DNA from: DATKDU01 sp035512595
GTDB lineage: Bacteria > Planctomycetota > Planctomycetia > Pirellulales > Pirellulaceae
Assembly (NCBI GenBank): GCA_035512595.1
Contig: DATKDU010000254.1
Span: forward strand, 1 to 43,857
Direction: 5' to 3'
Length of the DNA stretch: 43,857 bases
Every line of letters starts with the position of its first letter. Within the stretch, counting starts at the first letter, position 1. Below the pieces are notes generated by a model. That model was not told the origin of the DNA, ran no database searches, and saw only the letters and a program-made list of their open reading frames with translations. Of this stretch, positions 1 through 8,142 are shown in pieces. Position numbers and translations under genes: made by a program.

Positions 1-1061
1 GCGCGGGCGTTGTCCTCGTGCCCCTTGGCCAGATTGCTGTGCTGATCCCAGCGATCGTGGCCGACATTCGGGCACGTCAACTCAATGAACCGCACCCCGC
101 GCTCGACAAGCCGCCGCGCGAGGAGGCACTGTCGGCCGAACGACGCCGTCTGCGGATACGACGAGTCCAGGCCATAGAGTCGCTGCGTCGCTTCGGTTTC
201 GTCCTTGAGGTCCGTCAGCCCTGGTACAACCGACTGCATCCGGTACGCCAGCTCGTAGTTGGCGATGGCCGACTCGATGGCGTCGTTCTTTCCGGTCAGC
301 GCGAGACGCTGTTCGTCGAGCTGCTTCAAAAGCGCGAGCTTGTTCTGCTGCAGCTTGTCGGTCGCTTCGGTGCGGACGACGTTGGACACCGGCGGATTGT
401 TCGCGGCAAAGATTGACCCCTGGTAGCTGGCCGGCAGAAATCCGCTGCCAAAGTTGTCCAGGCCGCCGGGAGGAATCAGGCCGCCGTTGATCACAACGAA
501 ACCGGGCAAGTCCCGGCATTCGCTCCCCAGGCCATACCCGAACCAGGCTCCCATGCTCGGCCGCCCCTGAATGCCGGTGCCCGTATGGAGGAAGTAATTG
601 GCCGACGTGTGCTCGGGAAACTGGCTGGTCATGCTGCGGATGACGGCCAGGTCATCGACGTGTTTGGCCACGCTGGGAAACAGCTCGCTGACGGGAATGC
701 CGCTGTCGCCGTGCTGCTGGAACTTCCATGGACAACCAAAGGTGCTCCCGTTGTTGTTGAACTGCGTCGGCTCGATCTTCATGGCGAACGGTTGGCCATG
801 CTCGGCATTCAGCCGCGGCTTGGGATCGAACGTATCGACCTGGCTCGGCCCGCCGTCCATGTAAAGAAAGATCACGTTCTTTGCTTTGGCGGCGAAGTGC
901 GATTTCTTGGGTGCGAGCGGGCCGCGATCTTCCGCGCCGAGGCTCAACTCCCCTTGTGCCGTCAGTGCTGCAAGCGCGAGCGCCCCAAAGCCGCAGCCGG
1001 CCTGGCGGAGGAAGCTGCGGCGATCGAGGGGCAGCGGTCGGTAGCGGTGGCAGGGGAACAT
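1..1061 (-). CDS. DUF1501 family secreted protein (3' end outside window)
   Basis: About 353 residues are visible and the gene continues past the left edge. The start at 1061 gives a twin-arginine-type leader (LDRRSFLRQ near residues 12-20, then a hydrophobic stretch), so the folded protein is probably exported by Tat. The family hallmark DGGPSQVDTFDPK follows near residue 70, and further on come LARRLVERGVRFIEL and the WDQHSNL/HEDNAR block. DUF1501 belongs to the alkaline phosphatase/sulfatase-like superfamily; its reaction is unproven. It is normally the partner of a DUF1549/DUF1553 cytochrome-type protein, which is the first gene of this minus-strand operon (start 5053). Two small genes sit between them. 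The gap to the HNH gene is 13 bp. The family is certain, the activity unknown. Confidence 0.93.
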   Translation of the reverse strand, partial: MFPCHRYRPLPLDRRSFLRQAGCGFGALALAALTAQGELSLGAEDRGPLAPKKSHFAAKAKNVIFLYMDGGPSQVDTFDPKPRLNAEHGQPFAMKIEPTQFNNNGSTFGCPWKFQQHGDSGIPVSELFPSVAKHVDDLAVIRSMTSQFPEHTSANYFLHTGTGIQGRPSMGAWFGYGLGSECRDLPGFVVINGGLIPPGGLDNFGSGFLPASYQGSIFAANNPPVSNVVRTEATDKLQQNKLALLKQLDEQRLALTGKNDAIESAIANYELAYRMQSVVPGLTDLKDETEATQRLYGLDSSYPQTASFGRQCLLARRLVERGVRFIELTCPNVGHDRWDQHSNLAKGHEDNAR

Positions 1062-1074
1062 GCTCAGGATCGAC

Positions 1075-1473
1075 CTAATTCCTTTCGACTCTTAACTGAC
1101 GCCGCAACCTCACGCGCCTCTCATCGTTCATTCGAAGCAATTCGACGGTCGCACGTCCGACCGGAGTCAACCCCTCAATTCGCACGTCGTTCAGCCGGAA
1201 GTGCTCGGCCCAAGAATCGGAGCGGGGATTGAACAATGGAACCAGGGTATTCGTCAGCGGGTCGTAGGCGCTCTGATTGGGTCCCTTGTATAAGTTGCAG
1301 CGGCGGCAGGCAAGACACAGGTTGTCGGAGTGGCTGTCGCCGCCGTGTTGTCTCGCGCGAATGTGCTCGATCTGAAAATCTGAGTACGACGCCGCCCGCT
1401 GTGTGATCCGACAGTATTCGCAACGATTGTCCGCCCTGGCAAACACAAGTGCGCGAAGTGAAGCATCCATCAT
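1075..1473 (-). CDS. HNH endonuclease family protein
   Basis: 132 residues. The fold is recognisable from CEYC near residue 18, the IEHI segment followed by GG and DNLCLAC, and a second CxxC (CRRC) followed by NLYKG. The pattern is that of the McrA-like HNH nucleases with two zinc-binding CxxC pairs; the His of IEHI is the expected catalytic residue. It is probably cytoplasmic with no signal peptide. The ATG overlaps the stop of the preceding small gene as ATGA, which suggests translational coupling. A second ATG three bases later is an alternative start. It lies inside an operon of exported DUF1553/DUF1501 proteins and is functionally unrelated to them. The target is unknown. Confidence 0.88.
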   Translation of the reverse strand: MMDASLRALVFARADNRCEYCRITQRAASYSDFQIEHIRARQHGGDSHSDNLCLACRRCNLYKGPNQSAYDPLTNTLVPLFNPRSDSWAEHFRLNDVRIEGLTPVGRATVELLRMNDERRVRLRRQLRVERN

Positions 1474-1718
1474 TCCACCGGCTCACCAAGCACCCGACGA
1501 GCCTTTGCTTGCAGGATGGCGATGAAATCGATGGCCTCCACGTATCCCTCGTACTGTTGACGCTCTGCTGGAGTCAACGTTCCTTCGTTTGCCTTCTCCC
1601 CCCACTCATCCAACTGTTTCTGTGTCGCCGGATCAGCGCGCAGTGCCACGAGTCGCTGCGCCACTTCTGGTGTAATCACTGGATCAAGCAGGGTATCCAA
1701 AATCGTGGCGGCGGACAT
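1470..1718 (-). CDS. Small protein coupled to HNH nuclease
   Basis: 82 residues from the ATG at 1718, chosen because the upstream extension overlaps the DUF1553 gene and is not protein-like. It is a charged, helical, soluble protein with a G-T-L-T-P-AER motif and a C-terminal ending of the type DFIAILQAKAR. Small proteins of this kind commonly precede a short HNH nuclease in cyanobacteria and planctomycetes, as I recall. Its stop overlaps the HNH start by 4 bp, which supports a two-gene module. Whether it is an inhibitor, adaptor or chaperone for the nuclease is not known. It has no signal peptide or membrane segment. Confidence 0.72.
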   Translation of the reverse strand: MSAATILDTLLDPVITPEVAQRLVALRADPATQKQLDEWGEKANEGTLTPAERQQYEGYVEAIDFIAILQAKARRVLGEPVE

Positions 1719-1741
1719 GAGACCCTCGATTCGACCAGCGT

Positions 1742-4700
1742 TCAAGGAACGAATACGAACTCCTTCATATTGTATATCACATGGGCCAAATCGGCCCACA
1801 CGCTCTCGTCGCGCCCAGGTTGCACTTCGCCAATTCCATAGGCACGCGCCTGCGATTCAAGGAACTCGGTGGCGGCACGCAATTCAGCCGGGGCGAGCGG
1901 CCGTGCAAACGCCTCCAGATACATCCGCTCAATCCGCTGCTCGGGCGTCTTACCAGAATCGGCCAATGTCTTCTTCGCCCACAGCTTCGCCTGTTCGACG
2001 ACAAACGGATCGTTCATGAGGATCAGCGCCTGGGCGGGGACGTTGCTCACATTGCGGCGGCCAACGGTCGAGAAGGGGACCGGCGTGTCGAAGGCCAGCA
2101 TCATCGGCGGCAGGAAGTTGCGCCGCACGGCGATGTAGATGCTGCGGCGGCCGTCGCCATCAAGCGGGCCGCTGGCTCCCGGTCGTCCGCGGCCTTGCAT
2201 GAACGGCGTCAGGTGGACCGGGACGCTGGGGCCGAACTGTTTTCGATCCAGCCGCCCGGAGACCGCCAGGATCGCATCGCGAATCGCTTCCCCTTCGAGG
2301 CGTTTGACGTTCGCGCGGTGGAAGAGCAAGTTCTGCGGATCGACCTGTTCGGCGCCATCAGGGGGCTGACGCCCCCCGCTCGCCTGCTGACGCCCCCCGC
2401 TCGCCTGGTGACGCCCCTCGCTCGCCTGCTGATAGGTGGCGCTGAGCACGATCGACCGGATCATTCTCTTTACCGACCAACCCTCACGCATGAACTCCGC
2501 GGCCAAATAGTCGAGCAATTCAGGATGCGTCGGCGTTTCCCCCAAGACACCGAAGTTGTCGGTGGTCGGGACAATGCCGCGGTCCAGCAAATGGTGCCAG
2601 ATGCGATTGACCATCACACGAGCGGGAAACGGATTCTTCCCGTCCACGAGCCGCCTCGCGAGCGCTAGTCGCCCACTGCCATTGAGCTCTGACTCCTGAC
2701 CCTTGGCTCCTGACTCCTGAACCCTGACCGCTGACGGCGCCGCGGAACCGGGGGGCTCACGCCCCCCGCTCGCCATCGCCTCCAGCAGCCGCCGCGGCAC
2801 CACCGGCCCGGCCGTTTTGTGATTGCCGCGGATGAGCAGATTCTCATCGACGGGCGTGCCATCCCACATGGCCAGACAGGCGCGGCTTTCGCGTTGCGCC
2901 TTGGATTCGACTTCCTGCATCTGGCGGGCGTGTTCTTCCAGCAGCTTCTGGAGCGCGGGAGCGGGGTTTTCCGCGATCCCGGCTTCATTCAACAGCCACT
3001 GCGCTAGTGCCGCCCGATCCTGGGGCTGTTTGTCATCGGGAATCTTGTTTTCCGCGAGCAAATCGAGCGTGACACCAATCTGCGCCGCGAGCGAATCGAT
3101 CAAGGCCTCCTTCGACCCCTTCGCGTCGCCAGTCAGCTTCGCGACGAGCGCGTTGGGGCGGACCGCCGGCGACTGTGGCCGCTGCGGACCTTCCGCCACC
3201 GTCAGGATCCGAAAGTTCGCAGCCGCTTTGGGGCTGAACTCCAGATGCACGCGGTGGCCGACATAGCGCGTCAAATCAAGCGTGATCCACCGCAGGGGCA
3301 GATCGCTACGATTACCGGCGTCCTTGGCCAATTCCCCGTGCAGCGGGCCGTTTATCATGGCGTGCGAGTCCACGGAAGCGTAGACGTTTCCGGCACCTTC
3401 CACCAGGCAGTGAACCTGACCCGACTTGATCGTCCACGTCGGCGTCTTGAGCGTGCGGCCCGCTCGCACCCACCCGCTGAGCCGCCCCTGGTCTCCTTCG
3501 CTTCCCGGGGCCAACTCCGCCTCGCCGCGACTGTCGCTGTAGGCACCGCCGAAAAGGGCAATCGAAGGGGGAATGGCAGGCTGATCGCGCAAAAATAATT
3601 CTCCGGCGCGAATCGGCCGCGTACCGAACACGTTGCCATCCGCCATCCAATCTTTCGACGGTAAATCTCCGCAATCGACAATCACCTCCGCGCCGTTGAG
3701 CTGCGACTCGAAAACGCCCAGCTCATCCTTCAGTTCATCCGCCTGAGACGCCAGCTTCTCGGCCAGCCCCTGCACCTTGGGCCGCAATAGCGTCGCCATC
3801 ACTGGCGCAATGTTGCCCACCGCCCGCTGGTCGATCGCCTCCAACTCTTGAGCGAATTGGCGATCGCTCTCCCACGTCTCAAACCGCGCCAGCCGGTACG
3901 ACGAGCTTTGCAGGTAGCCGCTCAAGGCGTAGTAATCGGCCAGGCTGATCGCGTCGAATTTGTGGTCGTGGCAGCGGGCGCAGGAGACGGTCAGCCCCAG
4001 GAACGTCTTGGAAAAGACGTCGATCATGTTGTCGATCCGGTCGGTCTCGTCCTTGCGGATATCGACCGGCGAGTGAATCCATTCCCCGAAGAACCAGAAC
4101 CCGGTGCCGATGATCGACTCGTTCCATTTCTCGGTCGGGTGCAGCCGCGGTTTCTCCAAGAGATCGCCCGCCACGTGCTCGATCACGAACTGGTCGTACG
4201 GCACGTCGGCATTCAGCGCCCGGATGACATAGTCGCGATACTCGAAGGCGTTGGGAATGTTGTAGTCGAATTCGTGGCCCCGCGACTCGGCATAGCGCAC
4301 CAGGTCGAGCCAGTGGCGAGCCCAGCGCTCCCCGAAATGGGGGGAAGCGAGCAGCTCATCGACTACCTTCTCAAACGCCTGCGGCGAAGAGTCGGTGACG
4401 AATGCCTCCACCTCCTCCGGCGTCGGCGGCAGTCCGATCAGATCGAAATAGGCCCGGCGGATCAGGGTCCGTTTGTCGGCTGGCGGTGAGGGGGTGACCC
4501 CCTTTTCTTCCAGCTTCGCCAGAATGAACCGATCGAGCGGCTGCTGGATCCACCCTTCGCTATTGACCTTTGGAGGCGTAGCGGCCCTCAGCGGCTTCCA
4601 GCACCAATGCTCCGCCTGGCGATTGGCCAGGTCAAACTTGGTCTCGCTGCCGGCGGTTGCTGTCACCACCTCCTTGGGCCACGGTGCGCCCATTTCCACC

Positions 4701-5053
4701 CACTTCGTCAGTGCCGCGATTTCCTCCGCTGGCAGCTTCGACTTCGGCGGCATCTGGTAAAGCTCGCCGTAGTTGACCGCATCGACCAGGAGGCTCTCCT
4801 TGGCCTTACCGGGAACAACCGCCGGCCCCGTATCGCCCCCCTTGAGCGTCGCCTCACGGGAATCGAGCCGCAGCCCACCCTTGGGCTCGGTCTCGCCGTC
4901 GGCCAGCTTGCCGCTGTGGCAGTCGTAACAGCGGGCGATGAGAATCGGCCGGATCTGCTTTTCGAAGAATTCGACTCCTTCCTCGTCCGCGGCGCACAGC
5001 GCTTGTGCCAGCAGCCCGTAAAGCAGCAGCGACAAGAGCAAGCGAACGGGCAT
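1742..5053 (-). CDS. PSCyt1-DUF1549-DUF1553 cytochrome-type protein
   Basis: 1103 residues. The ATG at 5053 starts a clear Sec signal peptide (MPVRLLLSLLLYGLLAQALC). Then follow a planctomycete cytochrome C domain with haem motif CYDCH (residues 42-46) and downstream MPP ligand region, DUF1549 (about 170-375) with a second CxxCH (CARCHDHKFD from residue 358), a carbohydrate-binding-like middle, and DUF1553 at the C-terminus (ARVMVNRIWHHLL, NVKRLEGEAIRDAIL, NVPAQALILMNDPFV). It should be a periplasmic multi-domain haem protein. Its role is unproven, though such genes are often tied to polysaccharide use. Two tracts of low-complexity sequence (2366-2428 and 2684-2776) match intergenic repeats and add extra residues in loops. 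It heads the operon ending in DUF1501. Confidence 0.95.
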   Translation of the reverse strand: MPVRLLLSLLLYGLLAQALCAADEEGVEFFEKQIRPILIARCYDCHSGKLADGETEPKGGLRLDSREATLKGGDTGPAVVPGKAKESLLVDAVNYGELYQMPPKSKLPAEEIAALTKWVEMGAPWPKEVVTATAGSETKFDLANRQAEHWCWKPLRAATPPKVNSEGWIQQPLDRFILAKLEEKGVTPSPPADKRTLIRRAYFDLIGLPPTPEEVEAFVTDSSPQAFEKVVDELLASPHFGERWARHWLDLVRYAESRGHEFDYNIPNAFEYRDYVIRALNADVPYDQFVIEHVAGDLLEKPRLHPTEKWNESIIGTGFWFFGEWIHSPVDIRKDETDRIDNMIDVFSKTFLGLTVSCARCHDHKFDAISLADYYALSGYLQSSSYRLARFETWESDRQFAQELEAIDQRAVGNIAPVMATLLRPKVQGLAEKLASQADELKDELGVFESQLNGAEVIVDCGDLPSKDWMADGNVFGTRPIRAGELFLRDQPAIPPSIALFGGAYSDSRGEAELAPGSEGDQGRLSGWVRAGRTLKTPTWTIKSGQVHCLVEGAGNVYASVDSHAMINGPLHGELAKDAGNRSDLPLRWITLDLTRYVGHRVHLEFSPKAAANFRILTVAEGPQRPQSPAVRPNALVAKLTGDAKGSKEALIDSLAAQIGVTLDLLAENKIPDDKQPQDRAALAQWLLNEAGIAENPAPALQKLLEEHARQMQEVESKAQRESRACLAMWDGTPVDENLLIRGNHKTAGPVVPRRLLEAMASGGREPPGSAAPSAVRVQESGAKGQESELNGSGRLALARRLVDGKNPFPARVMVNRIWHHLLDRGIVPTTDNFGVLGETPTHPELLDYLAAEFMREGWSVKRMIRSIVLSATYQQASEGRHQASGGRQQASGGRQPPDGAEQVDPQNLLFHRANVKRLEGEAIRDAILAVSGRLDRKQFGPSVPVHLTPFMQGRGRPGASGPLDGDGRRSIYIAVRRNFLPPMMLAFDTPVPFSTVGRRNVSNVPAQALILMNDPFVVEQAKLWAKKTLADSGKTPEQRIERMYLEAFARPLAPAELRAATEFLESQARAYGIGEVQPGRDESVWADLAHVIYNMKEFVFVP
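2366..2428. repeat. Three in-frame 21-bp tandem repeats inside the DUF1553 gene
   Basis: Three consecutive 21-bp units (2366-2386, 2387-2407, 2408-2428) with the core GACGCCCCCCGCTCGCCTG, the third slightly degenerate, plus a partial fourth. The length is a multiple of three, so the minus-strand protein gains a seven-residue repeat of the type QASGGRQ. The same GC-rich core occurs at 2751-2776 and at 38895-38948, where it is intergenic, so this is a dispersed element captured in a coding region. Confidence 0.85.
2684..2776. repeat. Intergenic-type repeats inserted in frame in the DUF1553 gene
   Basis: A stretch made of degenerate heptamers (minus strand: CAGGGTTCAGGAGTC and related) next to a palindromic GGGGGGCTCACGCCCCCC block ending in GCTCGCC. 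The heptamer part shares CAGGGTTCAGGAGTC with the intergenic element at 21994-22092. In the protein it encodes a Ser/Gly/Gln/Glu-rich linker between the end of the DUF1549-side segment and the conserved SGRLALARRLVDG start of DUF1553, so it lies in a tolerant loop and does not break the frame. Confidence 0.75.
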
Positions 5054-5195
5054 CCGAGCGACTCCAGACGACGAAGGTGGGGGATAGCGGGGAGGTCGTC
5101 CCCCAGGCGGGATCAGCACCACCTCAGTGTAGCCAAGGGGCCGAAATGCGTCAAAATGAGGGGAGTGTCGCCTGCCGCCGTGCGGAGTCAACGAG

Positions 5196-5540
5196 ATGAA
5201 GTCGCTGGAGACCTTTGGACCGCTCATCGCGGCATCGCTGGTGGTGATGCTCTGCCTGCTGCTCGGGGGACTCACTCCCCCCGGGCTCGAGTGGCGGCTG
5301 CTAAGCTACGTGCCGGTCATCTTTGCCCTGCTGTGGATCACCGAGGACGCCCGCCGCCGCCGCTGCACCCCCTGTTTCGACTTCGGCCTTTTGATGTGGT
5401 ACTTGTTTCCCCTGACGCTGCTGGGATATCTCGTCTGGACGCGCGGCTGGTGGGGGCTGGTCGTGTTCGTGGGTGTGCTGGCGGTGATCTACGTCCCGTG
5501 GATGCTCGGCACGGCGCTGGCGATCATGGCGGCGGGATAA
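5196..5540 (+). CDS. Small membrane protein
   Basis: 114 residues and mostly hydrophobic, with about four predicted membrane segments (residues 9-26, 33-48, 65-82 and 85-112). The short cytoplasmic-type loop EDARRRRCTPC contains two cysteines and four arginines, a positively charged pattern that should face the cytoplasm. It is divergent from the DUF1553 gene, whose start is 142 bp away. The next gene follows by 22 bp, so the two may be co-transcribed. I do not recognise a family. The coding call rests on the clean hydrophobic profile and strand order. Confidence 0.72.
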   Translation: MKSLETFGPLIAASLVVMLCLLLGGLTPPGLEWRLLSYVPVIFALLWITEDARRRRCTPCFDFGLLMWYLFPLTLLGYLVWTRGWWGLVVFVGVLAVIYVPWMLGTALAIMAAG

Positions 5541-5562
5541 GGAAGACGAAGCACCAACCGAC

Positions 5563-6492
5563 ATGCAGCCTCCCAAGCGGATCGCGTCTTTGCTCCCCAG
5601 CGCCACCGAGGTGCTGTGGGGGATCGGGGTTGGCGAGCGGGTCGTTGCCGTCAGTCATGAGTGCGATTTTCCGGCGGAGGCGAAACAGCGGCCGCGGGGA
5701 ACGCGGTCGCTGATCGACTCGGCGGCGTCCAGCGGCCACATCGACGAACTGGTGCGTCGGCGGTTGGCCGCGGGGGAGCCGCTGTATGAGCTCGATCGGC
5801 CGCTGCTGGTTCGGCTCGCGCCCGATCTGATCATCACGCAGGCGCAGTGCGACGTGTGTGCGGTGAAGCTGGCGGACGTGCTGGAGTTGGTGCGATCGAC
5901 GCCTGCGCTACAAGGCGCGCAAGTGCTGGCGCTTCAGCCGGCGGGGCTTGAGGACGTGCTGCTCGACATCGAAGCGATTGGCCGAGCGGCTGGCGCGGAA
6001 GAGGCAGCACGCAAGTACGTCGCTGGTCTTGTAGCGCGGATCGACCGCGTGCAGGCCGTGACCGGTCGGCTCGATCGGTCCGAGCGCCCGCGCGTCGTGT
6101 GCATCGAATGGACCGACCCGCTGATGACCGCCGGCAATTGGGTGCCGGAACTGGTGGAATTGGCCGGCGGCGAGTCTTTGCTCGCGGCCAAGGGACAGCA
6201 CAGTCCGTACGTGAGCTGGGATCAAATCCGCGCGGCGAATCCGGAGGTGATCGTCGTCGCCCCGTGCGGGTTTGATTTGCCGCGGACGCTGGTCGAAGCG
6301 GAGACGCTGCGGCATTTGCCGGGATGGAAGGAGTTGGCGGCCGTGCGCAATCGCCGCGTCTGGGCCGTTGACGGCAATGCCTACTTCAACCGCAGCGGCC
6401 CGCGGATCGTGGACAGCCTGGAAATTTTGGCGCACGTACTGCACCCGGATTGTTTTCCGCTGCCCCGTAGCGGCGCATTGCCGCTGCGTTGA
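5563..6492 (+). CDS. Cobalamin-binding-type ABC substrate-binding fold protein
   Basis: 309 residues of the TroA/BtuF periplasmic-binding fold. The N-terminal RIASLLPSATEVLWGIG and SHECDFP are hallmarks of the family annotated as cobalamin-binding protein. DLIITQAQCDVCAV, IEWTDPLMTAGNWVPELVELAGG and PEVIVVAPCGFDL mark the two lobes. There is no signal peptide or lipobox, which is usual for this subgroup but odd for a transporter component, and no permease or ATPase gene is adjacent. It may act in the cytoplasm, and the ligand is not proven. The gene ends directly at a palindromic repeat pair. Confidence 0.85.
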   Translation: MQPPKRIASLLPSATEVLWGIGVGERVVAVSHECDFPAEAKQRPRGTRSLIDSAASSGHIDELVRRRLAAGEPLYELDRPLLVRLAPDLIITQAQCDVCAVKLADVLELVRSTPALQGAQVLALQPAGLEDVLLDIEAIGRAAGAEEAARKYVAGLVARIDRVQAVTGRLDRSERPRVVCIEWTDPLMTAGNWVPELVELAGGESLLAAKGQHSPYVSWDQIRAANPEVIVVAPCGFDLPRTLVEAETLRHLPGWKELAAVRNRRVWAVDGNAYFNRSGPRIVDSLEILAHVLHPDCFPLPRSGALPLR

Positions 6493-6567
6493 CAAGCCCG
6501 ACGCGCCAGCGAGGGAAAGGCATCCATCACAAAACAGGCCTGTCCCTCGCTTGCGCTTCGGGCTTGT
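6492..6567. repeat. Inverted REP pair between convergent genes
   Basis: Left arm 6492-6516 begins ACAAGCCCGACGCGCCAGCG and right arm 6543-6567 ends GCTTCGGGCTTGT. The arms are reverse complements over 25 bp with two mismatches. The element starts at the last base of the cobalamin-binding-type gene's stop codon and ends 4 bp before the stop of the DUF1501 gene, so it can fold as a hairpin shared by both transcripts. A half copy (GCTGGCGCTTCAGGCTTGTG) is at 24222-24241. Confidence 0.8.
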
Positions 6568-6570
6568 GAA

Positions 6571-7890
6571 TCAGAAAAGTTCCCTGATCAGCTCGCCCCC
6601 TTCGACCAGCTTCAGGGGCTGATCCTGGTCGGTGACGTACTCGTCGTGCGGGTCCATGCCCAGAACGTGGCAGAAGGTGACGAACAGGTCGGAGACGCCC
6701 ACGGGGCGGTCGGTGATCTTGACCCCTTCCTTGTCGGTTGCGCCGATCACCTGTCCCATCTTCACGCCGCCCCCCGACATGCCGACGAGCCACCCTTCGC
6801 TGTAGTGGTTGCGGCCCCCCTTGTCGTCCTCGTACTTCGGCGTGCGGCAGAATTCCCCCATCCAGACGACGAGCGTCTTGTCGAGCATGCCGCGGTCGGC
6901 CAGGTCGGTCAACAGCCGCGCGTAAGGCTGGTCGGTCTCGCCGGCGAGGATCGGGTTCTCGGCAAATCCCCGCTTATGCGTGTCCCAGCCTTGATCGTTG
7001 AGCGTGCCGCTGTTGATTACTTCGACGAAGCTCACGCCGGCCTCGACGAGGCGGCGGGCCAAGAGACACCCCTGGCCAAACGGACCGCGGCCATATTCGT
7101 CCCGCAGCTTTTCTGGCTCGGTGTCGAGCTTGAATGCCGACAAGAGCGGACTGAGGACGAAGCGGCTGGTGCGGTCGTAGATTTCGCGCTGCTCCTGGGC
7201 GGCTTTTTTCGAGCCGGCCGCGGCAAATTGCTCGTCGAGCTTGCCGGAGAGGGCCAGCCGCCGCTGAAGAACGTCCGGGGCAACACGCGGATGCACGTCC
7301 GGCGGCAACTTGCCCGGCTCGTCAATGCGGAACGCCTCGAACCGCGCGCCGAGCACGCCGGCATTCACGTCCCGCGTGGTGATCCTGGGCCTACCAATGC
7401 GGACGAATGCCGGCAGGTCGAAGAGCGGGTCGTAGCGATGTCGGGCGACGACCGCGCCCCAGGTTGGATAGTTGATGGTGGGAGTGATCGGATAGCCGGT
7501 GCGGACGAGCTTGATCGCCCGGAAGTGGTCCCGCTCGTCGCTCTTCATCGAGCGGATGAGGGCGATCTTGTCCATCACTTTGGCCGTGTGGGGCCAGTGC
7601 TCGGCAATGTCGATGCCGGGAACGCTGGTGGCGATTGGCTTGGTCGGCCCCTGGTACTGCGACTCGGGCTTGGGATTGAACGTGTCCCACTGGCTCGGCC
7701 CGCCGTCCATCCACAGCAGGATCATCGACTTCCCCTGCTTCCGCAGCTCGTCGGCACGGGCAATCAGCATATCGCGCCACGAGAGCGTCATCGCGCCCAC
7801 GCCGCCGGCCACGGCGAGCGACTTGATGAAGCCCCGGCGGTTGATGATGCCGCCCGTAGTGACGTCGGCGGAGGCGAATGTGCGGAGCAT
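6571..7890 (-). CDS. DUF1501 family secreted protein
   Basis: 439 residues and full length for the family. The N-terminus has a twin-arginine leader (NRRGFIKSLAVAGG, residues 18-31). The hallmark WMDGGPSQWDTFNPKP follows near residues 60-75, then RSMKSDERDH, ARRLVEAGVSFVEV, WDTHKRGF, VVWMGEFCRTPKYE and a C-terminal HDEYVTDQDQP block. These correspond to the metal-site regions of the alkaline phosphatase/sulfatase superfamily, but no enzyme activity has been shown. It is the last gene of the minus-strand operon led by the DUF1549/DUF1553 gene at 10697. A 14-bp gap separates it from a 69-residue protein upstream. Confidence 0.95.
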   Translation of the reverse strand: MLRTFASADVTTGGIINRRGFIKSLAVAGGVGAMTLSWRDMLIARADELRKQGKSMILLWMDGGPSQWDTFNPKPESQYQGPTKPIATSVPGIDIAEHWPHTAKVMDKIALIRSMKSDERDHFRAIKLVRTGYPITPTINYPTWGAVVARHRYDPLFDLPAFVRIGRPRITTRDVNAGVLGARFEAFRIDEPGKLPPDVHPRVAPDVLQRRLALSGKLDEQFAAAGSKKAAQEQREIYDRTSRFVLSPLLSAFKLDTEPEKLRDEYGRGPFGQGCLLARRLVEAGVSFVEVINSGTLNDQGWDTHKRGFAENPILAGETDQPYARLLTDLADRGMLDKTLVVWMGEFCRTPKYEDDKGGRNHYSEGWLVGMSGGGVKMGQVIGATDKEGVKITDRPVGVSDLFVTFCHVLGMDPHDEYVTDQDQPLKLVEGGELIRELF

Positions 7891-7904
7891 GTTTTTCCTT
7901 TGCC

Positions 7905-8114
7905 TTATGATCGGGTCGCGACAGCCGCACGGTAAATTGGCCGTGCGAGTTCTTCCGCCGTCAGTCTCTTGGGCGGGAAGCGAACCGACTTCCGCCCTCC
8001 TTCTGCCTGTCGTTTACGCAAATCGGCAAGCATGGCGTCGATATCGCCATGAAAGCGATCAGAGAACGCTTCGCGCGTCGCGCGGATTTCAGCGAGTACG
8101 GGATCAAGCTTCAT
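7905..8114 (-). CDS. Small antitoxin-like protein, orphan
   Basis: 69 residues from the ATG at 8114. The pattern DPVLAEIRATREAFSDRFHGDIDAMLADLRKRQ followed by a basic GRKSVRFPPKRL tail is common in bacteria, where such short proteins often sit beside toxin-antitoxin genes or alone. I see no toxin partner: the neighbours are a membrane-anchored protein and DUF1501. It is probably cytoplasmic and helical. The longer start at 8198 overlaps the upstream gene and adds non-typical sequence, so I prefer 8114. Confidence 0.68.
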   Translation of the reverse strand: MKLDPVLAEIRATREAFSDRFHGDIDAMLADLRKRQAEGGRKSVRFPPKRLTAEELARPIYRAAVATRS

Positions 8115-8142
8115 GGTTTTCAATAAGAGCCGCTGTAACCTC

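Noticed and set aside
1075..1718. HNH-associated RNA (HEARO/IscB-type) element
   Set aside because: The HNH protein is too short, lacks a RuvC part, and no structured RNA precedes it.
3848..4489. 213-codon plus-strand frame opposite the DUF1553 gene
   Set aside because: It is a GC-rich antisense shadow of a well-supported gene with no motifs or ribosome site.
6646..7935. 429-codon plus-strand frame opposite the DUF1501 gene
   Set aside because: It mirrors the real gene, is Arg/Val/Gly-rich and matches no family.
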